Below are positions 46,830 to 57,872 of a stretch of DNA of 64,000 nt, piece after piece. The position numbers were made by a program, and so were the translations under genes. The stretch's first letter is position 1, and each line of letters begins with the position of its first letter. The notes under the pieces are model-generated. The model had not been told where the DNA came from, searched no databases, and saw only the letters and a program-made list of their open reading frames with translations. The DNA comes from Liolophura sinensis (Eukaryota; Mollusca; Polyplacophora; Chitonida; Chitonidae), in contig NC_088302.1 of assembly GCF_032854445.1 (NCBI RefSeq), forward strand, positions 11,033,338-11,097,337. Direction: 5' to 3'.

Positions 46830-47055
46830 ACACTCAAAACATTAATCTGTTCATTTTAACACGAAGTCTGTTGGGTGATGCCAAAATGTATTCTGTTATT
46901 ACAGCAGATAGTTCTGTTAAATATAACACACATTTCATATTAATTCAACCTAAACATTTTGTTTGACTAACAGGCTATTATGTTATAATAATAGAATACA
47001 TTATAGCATCACTCAGACAACAGACTTTCTGTTAACAGATGATTTTTTTGAGTGT
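46830..47055. mobile_element. MITE with ACACTCAAAAAA ends, copy c
   Basis: Starts ACACTCAAAACATTAATCTG and ends GATGATTTTTTTGAGTGT. Internal TTCTGTTATTACAGCAGA and TTCTGTTAAATATAACACAC are shared with copies a, b and d. Confidence 0.9.
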
Positions 47056-47286
47056 AAAGACTCTAAATCAACAATCCTCCAACATTCAGATTTTCACCTT
47101 GTAGCAGCTTTATTACTGTACGCATATTCAAAATAGATTAGGTCAATAACGAATGGTTGCTAAATGTAAGCAGTGTCCAGAATCGTACATTAGAAATTGT
47201 GCCCTCGAACGTTTGGCCATTTTGTTCACAGAAATATGATTTGTACCAACGACAACATTCCATCATCTTTTAAATTCAGAATATAC

Positions 47287-47543
47287 ACACTCAAAAAATC
47301 AATGTGTTAATTTCAACAGAGAGTTTGTTGTCTAAGTGCTGCTAGAATGTAGTCTGTTATTATAACACACTATTCTGTCATATTTATCGTAATATCCTGT
47401 TAGTCTAATAGAATCTTTATGTTGAATTAATAGAATATGTGTCTTATATCTAGCAGAGCAGTCTGCTGCAATAACAAAATACATTCTAGCATCACCCAGA
47501 CAATACACTTTCTGTTAAAATTAAGAGATTAATTTTTTAGTGT
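47287..47543. mobile_element. MITE with ACACTCAAAAAA ends, copy d
   Basis: Starts ACACTCAAAAAATCAATGTG and ends AGAGATTAATTTTTTAGTGT. Its right half (from 47398) is duplicated at 50889-51120 together with 86 bp of flanking DNA. Confidence 0.9.
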
Positions 47544-47629
47544 ATGCAATAGACACATATGTGCTTGGAATAAAATTATTGGAACTTGTTTTTACTGCAC
47601 GTTGCAAATCTTTGCGAGAGCGATCATGA
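47398..47629 (+). repeat. Duplicated segment, partner of 50889-51120
   Basis: Runs from TGTTAGTCTAATAGAATC to TTTGCGAGAGCGATCAT, crossing the right end of MITE copy d into flanking DNA. The flanking identity shows this is a segmental copy rather than a second MITE insertion. Confidence 0.9.
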
Positions 47630-47807
47630 TTTAAGTTAATAATCAGGTTTTTTTTATAGAAAATATAAGTTCAGATTTCGAAAATGAAGAATTCGATGCT
47701 TCTGTACAAAGACTGAACAAAACAGACCCCCTAATACTTTCCCGAGAACGTATTGGGATTGAGCTACAGCACCACAGTCTAGAAACAAACCTCTAAAATT
47801 GCATATT

Positions 47808-48320
47808 ACGATGTTTTCTGTGTGATGGCAGAATATGTTATTACTACAAAGTGTTTTCGTTAATTATATATGACAAACTTGTTCTGTTATTCCAACAAAA
47901 TAAGGGGCTTCCGTGTGTGAGATTTTTAACGCTCCAACGCGTCGCAATGACCCATGAACCTCTCACCAGTGCGGTCGCAGTGAGTTCAAGTCCAGCTCAG
48001 GTTGGGTCTCCCCCCCCCGCCCCCCAACTTCCGCCTGTACGTGGGAAAGGCTGTAAGCAACCTGCGGATTGTCGTGGGTTCCCCCTTAGCTTGCTCCGCC
48101 TGGTTTCTTCCCACCATCATGCTGGTCGCCGTTGTATAACTGAAATACTCATGAGTACGGGGTAAAACGCCAATCAGATAAATCAATTGCAATAAAATAT
48201 AGTTTTGTTTGCGTAACCGGATGTTTTGTTTTCCATAAAATTATAGTATGTTGTAGTGGTATAATCTATTCTGCCATCGCTCAGAAAACATACAATGATA
48301 TTAAATTTAACAAATTACCG
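47808..48320. mobile_element. Decayed MITE (ACACTCAAAAAA family) split by a SINE
   Basis: GTGATGGCAGAATATGTTATTAC at 47820 and ATAATCTATTCTGCCATCGC near 48262 look like the two halves of one decayed family copy, with a family A SINE between them. Confidence 0.5.
47905..48188 (+). mobile_element. SINE family A copy, full length
   Basis: GGGGCTTCCGTGTGTGAGATTTTTAACGC head, GTGAGTTCAAGTCCAGCTCAGG B-box region, a C-rich run expanded to CCCCCCCCCGCCCCCC, CACCATCATGCTGGTCGCCG, and the tail CGCCAATCAGATAAATCAA. Confidence 0.9.
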
Positions 48321-48330
48321 GTACTGTTCA

Positions 48331-49256
48331 CTGTGTAAGAAATGTCGCCGGGGAAATCAGAGGAGAGATCACTAGATGACGCGAGAACACCAGGTGGTCA
48401 TATCTGCGTTTAATCTATCAACGGCATCCTATTTTAGCTGATACCACGTAATTGCAATGTGGTTTTAATATTTCTAACATGACGTAAATCATTATTTCGT
48501 TCGGAAGGGGGCCGTAAGGAATTCAAGACTCTCTCATGCAGAGGTATTTGCAGGCTCGTAGCTCTAGAAGTGTATGGAAATCTGTCAAAACCCAGCCGAA
48601 TTCGTTGAAATAGACGACGGATAAGTCCCAAATGAGTCCTGGGCGATTTGTTTTTATTATTGATGAAGTGATTATGTGGGCAGAAAAGCCTTCTACCAAA
48701 TAGCTTACATGGGGCAGTATAATTAACCCGAATAAAAGGAAGCTATTTTGACCACCAATGTACCGAACTGAGACCACAATGGAATGGATGGCATTCATCA
48801 GCGGGCAAGGTTTGTATAATTGCTTGACATTCAGCTTCAAACATTGATTTCTAATATGTATAAGACGGTGGTAGTTTTCTAAAACGTCAAAGCGGGAGTA
48901 CAAAGAAGAAGCCGTTTTAATGGCACAGTTTCACTATATATGCCTGGAATTTAAGAGTATCTGGCATCCGATACAGGACTACAAAAGTTACCCAGTTCGG
49001 CTAGAGTGCGCAGGCATATAACATTTATAGCAAAATAAAATAACCGTCGTTTTAGATTGATAAATCGCACTTTCGAACACGAACATAATCAGTTTCAGAA
49101 ATGTGCGGAACAAACGGGGTCGTCGATTTTCGATCCTTTCACAATGAACAGACAAGCTATTGGAAGAGTCGAGAGGTCCAAATCCAGCTACAGGAAAATA
49201 AGGTTTTGGATCAGGCTATATTTGTTGTGACCTCCACAATCTACACAGCTGCCTTA
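48331..49256. other. Intergenic, no gene seen
   Basis: One - frame (48523-48903) has no domain or splice support and is not called. Confidence 0.35.
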
Positions 49257-49502
49257 CGCTCAAAAAAATCTGTTAATTTTAACAGAAAGTAAACTGTTAA
49301 AGTGATAGCAGAATGCATTCAGTTGTTATAACATAATATTGTGTCATATTCAACTTAACATTATGGTAGTCTATAATACAGTCTGTGAGTACAGAATGTG
49401 TGTGTTGTATTTGACAGAATGGTCTGTTGCAATAACAAAACACATTCTAGAACCACTTAAACAACAGACGTTCTGTTAAATTTAACATATTATTTTGTTA
49501 GA
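49257..49502. mobile_element. MITE with ACACTCAAAAAA ends, copy f
   Basis: Starts ACGCTCAAAAAAATCTGTTAAT and ends TTCTGTTAAATTTAACATATT. The internal GTTGCAATAACAAAACACATTCTAG is shared with copy d. Confidence 0.82.
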
Positions 49503-50557
49503 TACACCAAGTAAATAAGGAGGAAATTTTTGTCTTCTTATCTCTCCCATATGAATAGACTTATCAGCCCATTGTGAATGTTTGCACTATATTATCTTAA
49601 TGTTAGTTATGTGATGGCCGACACACTATGACTGCCCTACCGTTAAGTCGGTTCAATATATAGTTATCTGCCCATTTGTTAAGTTTATGTTATTGTAAAC
49701 CAGTTGCTCAGCATATATAAACGGAGTGTTATGTTTGTTTTTGTTTGGAGTTCAAATAAAGTATGTTTAAAACAAGGAGGAAATGTGACTATAGCTCACT
49801 GAATGATTGATTCATGGATTGGGTGTTGTTACACGCCATCAATAAGAATTTGTCAGCTGTCAGTTTTATAGGGGGAGGAAACCGGAATGCCTCCAAGGTA
49901 TTAAACCATAGATCTTTGACAAGTTACTGATAAGATTTCGTTTAGCAAATATATGTATGCGTATTCAACGAATATAGAACTGCGCTTCCTGAAACTATCT
50001 GAATGAATATGCAGACGATTAACACTCATCTCCTGAAGTGCATAGCGTCAAATTAGCTGCTGTGGATAATCAAATGCCTCCATTTATCTCCTTGCGTGTA
50101 AAACTTGCAGACAGTTGAATGGGGCATGGCTGTTATGTTTCTCTTATATTTCTTAACAGAAAATTTTAATAAATGAAGAGCAACCCAATGTAGAGAGTCG
50201 TGTGTTATGCACACTTATTGCATACGTGGCTTGCGGCCGCATGGTGTTAACTGACTGATCACAGAATCGTTGTTATAACCTGACTTGGTGGACTTATACG
50301 AGGGTTTCTTTCAATACCAACATATTAAATGGTTTTGAAAGCTTTGACGAAGCTTTCATGATTATGAAAGTGGGAAGATGTAAAGGACTACTAGGATAAC
50401 AATATTTCACGACAACATTATTCTGGGTTACCTCTTCAAAGTGACTTTTTGCATCAATCGCGTCTAGATCTAGTCAATGAATTATACAGTGCTGCCTCAC
50501 TGAAACGCTATGCAAAGGACATCAACCATGAAATCTATGTTAATTAAGGTACACTAT
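49503..50557. other. Intergenic, no gene seen
   Basis: ATATATAAACGG near 49715 is TATA-like, but no coding exon follows that I can support. Confidence 0.35.
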
Positions 50558-50886
50558 ATGAAGCCAAGTAATAGGCGGTTTATAGCAGCTGTCACTGATA
50601 TCATCATTTGCCATGAAGCAAGTCAGGGTAGTGCTGATGGCTTCCTTTACAATGACGCACGTTATGTTGTAGGTACATAAATGTGTTAACAGTTACTTTA
50701 CTCAAGGCATATTGAGTAAAAACTAAAACCTCACATCCAACATTGGTTTTTCATATTGCCTAATTAAAATTCTGCATGAAACGCTGCATTTTTTTTCTTA
50801 ATATGAAGTTTAATAGCATATAATACTATAGTTAATTACCTTACTTAATTTAAAAACTTATCTCTGCAACCTTTAAAAACCTGTGC
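50558..50886 (+). repeat. Duplicated segment, partner of 53918-54245
   Basis: ATGAAGCCAAGTAATAGGCG through CAACCTTTAAAAACCTGTGC matches 53918-54245 with a handful of substitutions and 1-bp indels. It is followed at once by the 50889-51120 segment. Confidence 0.93.
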
Positions 50887-50888
50887 AG

Positions 50889-51120
50889 TGTTAGTTTAAT
50901 AGAATCTTTATGTTGAGTTAATATAATATGTGTCTTATATCTAGCATAGCAATCTGCTGCAATAACAAAATACGTTCTAGCATCACCCAGACAAGACACT
51001 TTCTGTTAAAATTAAGAGATTAATTTTTTTAGTGTATGCAATAGACACATATGTGCTTGGAATAAAATTATTGGAACATGTTTTTACTACACGTTGCAAA
51101 TCTTTGCGAGAGCGATCATT
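50889..51120 (+). repeat. Duplicated segment, partner of 47398-47629
   Basis: Contains the right part of MITE copy d plus about 86 bp of the same flank (ATAGACACATATGTGCTTGG through GCGAGAGCGATCATT). Its left limit coincides within 2 bp with the right limit of the 50558-50886 segment. Confidence 0.92.
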
Positions 51121-51452
51121 GACACCTACTCTGTGCAAGACTGACTAAAAGGGTTCATTCATGTATGCCGCTTTTATTGGTAGGCAAAATCAACAGTTTT
51201 AATAAGAAAGTTAATTAACCAATTCCAGATTGAATAAGAAACAAATAAATAGTGCCGTTCCCCGTAGATTTTTAGTTCCGCATTTATGCCGTGGAGGTAG
51301 TGGCGGAACGCCATGTCGCAGACAGACCAGCTTACCCTCTCAGACTGAGGTATCTACAGTCGGTCTACCGTTTAGCAAACAGATGATCGCATGCAAAGCT
51401 CAGAACACGTAGGTCTGTGGTGACGTTTACTGCTTGTACTGATAAACAAGTA

Positions 51453-52261
51453 AACGCTGGCCATCTTGATCAAGTATTCCACATTTTTGGAGTTTCAGTT
51501 CCTACATGCATGTATGTAGGCTTCTTATGATTCTTAAACCCCAAGTTCATGTAAACTTTGCTTCAGCATGTTGTATAGCAAGAGAAATCCAATAAGATAG
51601 GAAAACTGGAGTTCATTTTTTCGATGGGATTTGTCGTATCGACGACAGACGATGAGATTTGTCGTATCGACGACAAACGATGGAATTTGTCGTATCGACG
51701 ACGGACGATGGGATTTGTTGTATCGACGATAGACGATGGGATTTGTTGTATCGACGACAAACGATGGGATTTGTCGAATGATACATAGTGCATGTCCCAT
51801 TTACATTCGACGGGTCGACTCGACGGGTCGACTCGACAGGCCCACAGTGTGCAGGCGGATTTAGGATCTTTCCCCGGGATTCCTGTCCGAGCATACGAGC
51901 GTCAGGGATGTCCAGGTACAAATACAGATAACTAGATATCACTGTTTCACTGAAAGACAATGGCGAAATTGTGTGTTCAGCTTGAGTGACCTTTCCAACC
52001 TCGATCTGTCCTCGTTGAGATGGCGACCCTTATTTGAATCATCCGAATTCCTGACCAATATTTGATTCGTCCAGAAGTAAAGGCAGGAAATCGAAAAATG
52101 AACTCCGGTTTTCCTATCTTATTGGATTTCTCTTGCTATACAACATGCTGAAGCAAAGTTTACATGAACTTGAGGTTTAAGAATCATAAGAAGCCTACAT
52201 GCATGCATGTACGAACTGAAACTCGAAAAATGTGGAATACTTGATCAAGATGGCCAGCGTT
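51453..52261. mobile_element. Foldback element with about 170-bp inverted arms
   Basis: The left arm (51453-51625, starting AACGCTGGCCATCTTGATCA) recurs reverse-complemented at 52090-52261, ending TGATCAAGATGGCCAGCGTT. The arms differ at a few sites (for example CATGCATGTATGTAGG versus its partner). The centre holds the 28-bp hairpin minisatellite and a GGGTCGACTCGAC doublet. No transposase frame was found, so it is non-autonomous. Confidence 0.93.
51623..51778. repeat. 28-bp minisatellite with an internal hairpin, 5-6 copies
   Basis: The unit GATGGGATTTGTCGTATCGACGACAAAC repeats every 28 bp. Each unit has GTCGT-ATCG-ACGAC, a perfect 5-bp stem; some copies carry GTTGT and ACGAT changes. Confidence 0.92.
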
Positions 52262-52803
52262 AGGCCTACAGAGCAAGTCCCGCCACATCTCGCAATGTTC
52301 GAAAGATAGACGCAATAATCATACATGCATAAGTTTCACGCGTCACTTTATATTTTATATACCACACAGATATTCTCATAATGTCACCCCTCGTTCGTTT
52401 AAAACACGGTTCATATTTTGTCATGTCTAGAAAGATGTTTCCTAAGAAACCTTGGCCGATCTTGCCTGACGCTATCATAGCTTCCATGTAATTCAGTTAT
52501 TTGTTTATTTGATTGTTTCATAGCGCCATACTCCAGAATTTTTGACCTATATGATGGCCGTCAGTTTATTGGGTGGAGAGAACTGGTGTGCCCGGGGAAA
52601 ACCACCCACCCCAGACAAGGTACTGATGAATTACCTTCCTCACATGTAACGTACAGATACAAACACCATATTGGTTGAAGTTCGTCTTCAACAAACGTTA
52701 GGCAGCGCAAGCAATCATATGATCGTCGTTGACCTCTTATTATCACGAAGACTCTCATCAGCAGTGAAGGTGCGTGCGGGGTGAGGTGCGTGCGGTCTAC
52801 AAA

Positions 52804-53744
52804 TACTGTAAAATACTTATTATTCACTGGCATTTATTTTTGCGGATTTTCTCCAAAAATATGTTCGCGGGAATTAATTTTCGCCTATTTAAGAGACTAC
52901 TGAAAATTTTTTTTTCCAAATTTTCCAAGATATAATATGGCCGAAATTATTCAAGCACGTCTGACAGGTATCATCATGGGTGGCTTTGATCCTCTTTTGT
53001 TTCCTGCGGCTTGGCTCATTCTCGTGATCTGGATCAGAGATTAAAACAATGGGAGATGGATTGTCACTACGTAAGAAGATTATTTTCACACCTACCGGGA
53101 GCAATACTCAAACACGTGTCACTTCTTTTCGAACCATTGATGAGTATTTTTAAACACCAGGCAAAGTGACCTGTCACCTTTTGTGCAGTTCAACGCAAAA
53201 CATATGAATTCACCTTCTTTGGATCGGCGTCAGTCACGAGCAACACGGTAAGTTTTGCATTCTTTTCGGTTTTAACCGTCCTCTGTAGCAGGCCAGAAAC
53301 CGCAAACATTGCCGTAACTGTCAAACACCTATTGTGTTGTTGTACACACTTCACAGTTTGTTAGAATCTCACGAATTGGACCACAGGAGAGACATAACCA
53401 ATGGATCATCAGAGCGGCATTCATTAGAAGCCAGCACGTGCTGGTATCTACCTTTCTTTCACTTTACCGGCATAGTGAATACTAATCAAACTAACGACGA
53501 ATGAACTCCCACTTCGTTTTATACCCACCAAGCCTTAGCACCAAAGTTTGTATATATTTAAACCATAATTTCCCTTCCCTGGTGACAAAATATTTAGCTG
53601 GCCCGTCAGCCTGGCAAAGATTTCACTTCATTATTACTACTATCTGTAGTATATGATTCAATATTGGATATTTTTCGAAGTAAATTATTGACCACGAAAT
53701 CTGCGAATATTAGTTCCACGCGAAAAATTAAGTATTTCACAGTA
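52804..53744. mobile_element. Possible DNA element with TACTGTRAAATACTTA ends
   Basis: TACTGTAAAATACTTATTATTC on the left is mirrored by GAAAAATTAAGTATTTCACAGTA on the right. Both ends continue into TTCGCG-type sequence. The roughly 940-bp interior has no transposase frame. The similarity is short and imperfect. Confidence 0.4.
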
Positions 53745-53917
53745 CCTTGCCCACGGTCGGGTTTCCAAGTGGAAATCTAAATGCCATTGACGCAATTCGC
53801 GTATTGTTATTAACGTGTCCTTCACAGGTTATATAGTGTTAATGAAACGTTCATGCAATGTTGCAAATGATTACGTTACTTAAATTAGCGGCCAAAAAGG
53901 CGCCACCTGATTATTGC

Positions 53918-54245
53918 ATGAAGCCAAGTAATAGGCGGTTTATAGCAGCTGTCACTGATATCATCATTTGCCATGAAGCAAGTCAGGATAGTGCTGATGG
54001 CTTCCTTTACAATGACGCACGTTATGCTGTTTGTACATAAAGGTGTTAACAGTTACTTTACTCAAGGCATATTGAGTACAAACTAAAACCTCACATCCAA
54101 CACTGGTTTTTCATATTGCTTAATTAAAATTCTGCATGAAACGCTGCATTTTTTTCTTAATATGAAGTTTAATAGCATATAATACTATAGTTAATTACCT
54201 TACTTAATTTAAAAACTTATCTCTGCAACCTTTAAAAAACTGTGC
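53918..54245 (+). repeat. Duplicated segment, partner of 50558-50886
   Basis: ATGAAGCCAAGTAATAGGCG through CCTTTAAAAAACTGTGC. Both copies keep a 40-codon frame starting MKPSNRRF and ending at a TAA (here to 54040). Confidence 0.93.
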
Positions 54246-56044
54246 TTTAAAGCCATCCCCCCAGCCCACACCCCACCCCCAATAAAAAGTGGAAAATCCG
54301 TACTGTTATCTGTGATATTATTATCCATCCTAAACTACATATTGAGAAATAAAAACCAAACCGTTTCATGTATCCTATAAATAAAAAAACATGTTTTTTT
54401 TAGATTAAATTTAGAGTTTGGACTTACAACAACGCATGTCATGTAGTAACTGATTCCTCCATTAGCTTCTGTGAGTTTCCGTGATGGAAAGATTTCTAGT
54501 ACAGGTAGGGCAAAAGGTTATAGATGAAAGCCTATGTACAAGTGTTTCGTTTCCTCCAACCATAATGCTAATAGTATAAGTAAACTATTCTTGAGAACGG
54601 CGTTAAACATCAAACAATTAAATAAATATAAGTGTGTCAACATTTATGACATTTCCTAGATGCATTTGACCTACTGGTTGTTAAATTGGCCTTGGGGGAT
54701 AATCTTACATCTGTAGCCGTAACCCAAATACAGTTTGGACTAAGGTGTCTATAGACAGTCTTCAGACGTTCAAATCTGAAGAACACACATAAAGCGGTCC
54801 GCGATCGGCGTTGCCTATTGAATTTGCTTATTTAAAAGGTTTCAACTCCTACGCCTTCGTCGCAGACATCAATTAGCATCAATGTTAGATTAACGCCGGT
54901 GATTATTAATGATCAACCATCAAAGCTTGGTTAATCACTAATCTGATTGCCCTCGGGGGGCTAATGTCTGGGTTGTAAATCTGGATGTTAAATTCGACGC
55001 TTTTACTCACTACCTGTCGGCCATAACCCGTATGTCAATGTTTCTAAACAGTAAAAGAAGCCTAAGAAATGAAGTGTTAAACGAAGTGCCCACTGTAAAG
55101 TGTATCAAAAAGTATTTTTTTTTCTCATATTTTGAACATTTGTTTTATTGAATAAAATGCAGTCACCCGTTTGAATTCTACACTGTAGGAATTGAATGCA
55201 AATTTACAGCCTGAAGTACTGTATATTGTTACAGTAAATCATGTTGAAAATATTTTATACCATTTTCCAGAATATTTCTGCGGTTTGACCATTTACAGTG
55301 TACTTTGCTGTAAATGTACACTGTGTTTTTTGTAGAAATGTACATTTTGTTAATTTGCACTGGAATTAACTGATTATTTACAATGGTATATGTGGAAGTA
55401 TACTACCATTTTAAGTGTAAATATTAAACAGCACATCTTGTAAATGTAAAGTGAAAAGAACTGGTCACAAAATTGCCAGCCCTTTTCACTGTAAAACTAT
55501 ATATATATAAGACAGAGAAAACAGCGAAAACCTTCCACAAAATCCTAAACTTTCTTATATTTTCCCCTTCTACTCTTAACACGATGTGCGCATCAGGCAG
55601 AGCAAGACAAAAGGTGTAATTTCGCACTACCCGATAGACCTTTGCTTTCCAAAGACAAACGGTCTTCAGCACTATGAGTTTAAAGTTGGCAAACTCCTTG
55701 CAACGCATACACCTCTCTGTGCGTTCGTTTTACATCCCTAACACAACAAAATTTGGCACAGAAATCTTGATCATCCCCATGATCACCAGTGATGATGCGG
55801 AAAACAGAAAGACTCTTACCTCAGCCTTGTTATTCTATTAATAGTGTGTCACGTGCATTCTCTTTATATAGAGTATGCAGAGCAATTCTGACATCTGAAA
55901 TCATTTTATTGATGAATGCTGAGGATAGGGCAGCGTGAAGACATCGGTACTGATACCAAGCCTACAATCCAACGCGCATCGCACAGGCTCCAAAGTTCAA
56001 GCCTGTCCAGTGGTCACAGTAGACAGCGACACATGTGCTGTAAG
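54246..56044. other. Intergenic, mostly unassigned
   Basis: Contains a SINE tail at 54543. Around 55090-55490 there are several CACTGTAAA and TTACAGTGTAC-type motifs in both orientations, suggesting an old repeat that I could not delimit. Confidence 0.35.
54543..54630 (+). mobile_element. SINE family A 3' fragment
   Basis: TTTCGTTTCCTCCAACCATAATGC, GTATAAGTAAACTATTCTTGAG, ACGGCGTTAAACATCAAAC and an AATTAAATAAATA tail. Confidence 0.7.
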
Positions 56045-56310
56045 AAGTATGGAAACTGGGAGGCAAATTTACGAAAGTGCAAGGTTTAATGGAATCTCAC
56101 CAGTCTGACAATTTGTCTTTCTGTCTGTCTTGTCAACATCAAGGTGAAAACGGAAGGTAAAAATACGAATGTGAAAGGTTTGATGGAGTGTCGCCCTTTT
56201 GGGATATTGTGTTTCGGTTTTCTTGCGAACATCATGGAATTGAAAACGGAAGGTAGATTTATGGAAAGGTCAAATTTAGTGGAATCTCGCCAATTTGGGG
56301 TCTCGCCGTT
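56045..56310. repeat. Degenerate 96-bp tandem repeat, 3 copies
   Basis: GAAAACGGAAGGTAAATTTACG-type starts occur at about 56051, 56145 and 56241, each followed by GTTTAATGGAATCTCGCC-like sequence. A 118-codon + frame (56144-56500) runs through the last two copies and has no known domain. Confidence 0.7.
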
Positions 56311-57664
56311 TCACAGCCCACAGCCTACGGAAAAAAGGCGAAAGTACAAAAGGGCCAGGTGGTTCGCTGGTTCACGTTGCAAGAATGAGGTTCTCCAACA
56401 AAGGGAAGCAAATCTTGTAACTCATAAAAAAGCAGTGCCTTCTACTTACTTAAATAAAAATACCACTGATTTCAATACCAACACCGTTAATCATGAATAA
56501 TCATAACTGACATTGTTGTTCAAATAGGTAGAGGGCACTGTTGTTCCATGAGATGCAAGATTTGCTTCCTTATGTAAAGGGCTGCTTTCTTGCAAAATGA
56601 AGCTGAAACTATACAAGGTCTGTATTACGTTAACTGCATCCGATATTATCAATATGAATCATGATGCTAGTGTCAGGTTTTCAAGCATTTGACAGTTTAA
56701 TTCGGTTAAAAACCTCTATGTGCATAAGTAAAGGTATTGTCTGGTTCAGGCTTCAGTGGACTTTCCACGGAGGCATACTTTTTGCTTTCTTTTTTGGAAT
56801 TACATCCAAGCCACTGTTTACAGAAAAATAGAAGCAATAAATTCGAAAATACTGGTATTTGTTAGAAGTAAATCTTGACTTTTCCGAAGCCAGTGATTTC
56901 CCCGGGACTCGCTTCTCCGGGCAGGCGCGGTGAAAATGTCAAGTATAGCTAGTGTTCTCAGATTACTGATGCTAGGATGTCAATTATTCCATGTATTTGA
57001 TTTAACTCCCGTATTCTGGCCGTTTTCTCTACAGTGATAATCCTCAATGAGAGAGAAAGCCCTGGTCGAAATAATTAGTTAATAGTGTGGTTGATGTTGA
57101 AGAACTAATGGCGTCATCAAGTATGACTTACTGACATTTTTATTGCAACAGGAAGTGTAGTTATAACAATAGCATCACGTCGAAGTGTTTTTTGGCATGG
57201 AGTTCTCAGCAGTAAATCAGAATCTAAACTAGATCGGCTGTATCACAAAATGACAGCATGAAATAGTCAAAGTTTTTCCACATTCGTCACGAAATCCCTT
57301 GAATGTTGTGTTCGGTACGAGGTGCAGCTGTAACACCAGAAATACCATGGCCAGTGTGCCGTTACAAACGCTACAAACCCATTTTCAATAATTAGCATTA
57401 AGGCTACACATTGTCCGTTATTTAATATTCTGAAGCAGCAGTGTTGCGAACTCACAAATCTACATGTGGGAGGTTATGACCTTTGTACAGGAAAACTGAT
57501 TATAGGGTTAGAGATCGTAATCAACATTCGTATACGAATGGCCGTACCTGGTCAATAATTACGAGGCAAATTTACAAAACAACGTTCGACACAAATTATC
57601 ACACATCTAACAAGGCATACAAAATAAGAAATCAGGACGGAGTTATGCGACCAAAAATAGTCCA
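56311..57664. other. Intergenic, no gene seen
   Basis: No supported gene or recognised repeat. Confidence 0.35.
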
Positions 57665-57872
57665 GGGGCCGATTCCCCAAAGCCATTTCAAAATTTGAAA
57701 TACAGTCTCTCAAGTTTATTTTTGCGTTTTAGAAATTAAAATTCTGTACCCCTCATCAATATTATCTTAAGAGAAATGTGTTCAAATTCCAACTTTCAGT
57801 ACCAAAAACTAAGCATCGTACAGAGTTTTTAAATTTTGAGTTAAGTCAGAAAGGGCTTTGTGGAATCTGCCG
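57665..57872. mobile_element. MITE with GGGGCCGATTCC-type ends, copy 2
   Basis: Left end GGGGCCGATTCCCCAAAGCC, right end GGGCTTTGTGGAATCTGCC. Same family as 41952-42150, with a few changes in the ends and a strongly diverged centre. Confidence 0.8.

Noticed and set aside
51623-51778. 28-bp regularly spaced repeats resembling a CRISPR array
   Set aside because: The units are directly adjacent with no unique spacers, in an animal intergenic foldback element.
51534-51960. Overlapping repetitive ORFs of 76-115 aa on the - strand
   Set aside because: They are translations of the 28-bp minisatellite in several frames, without a promoter or domain.
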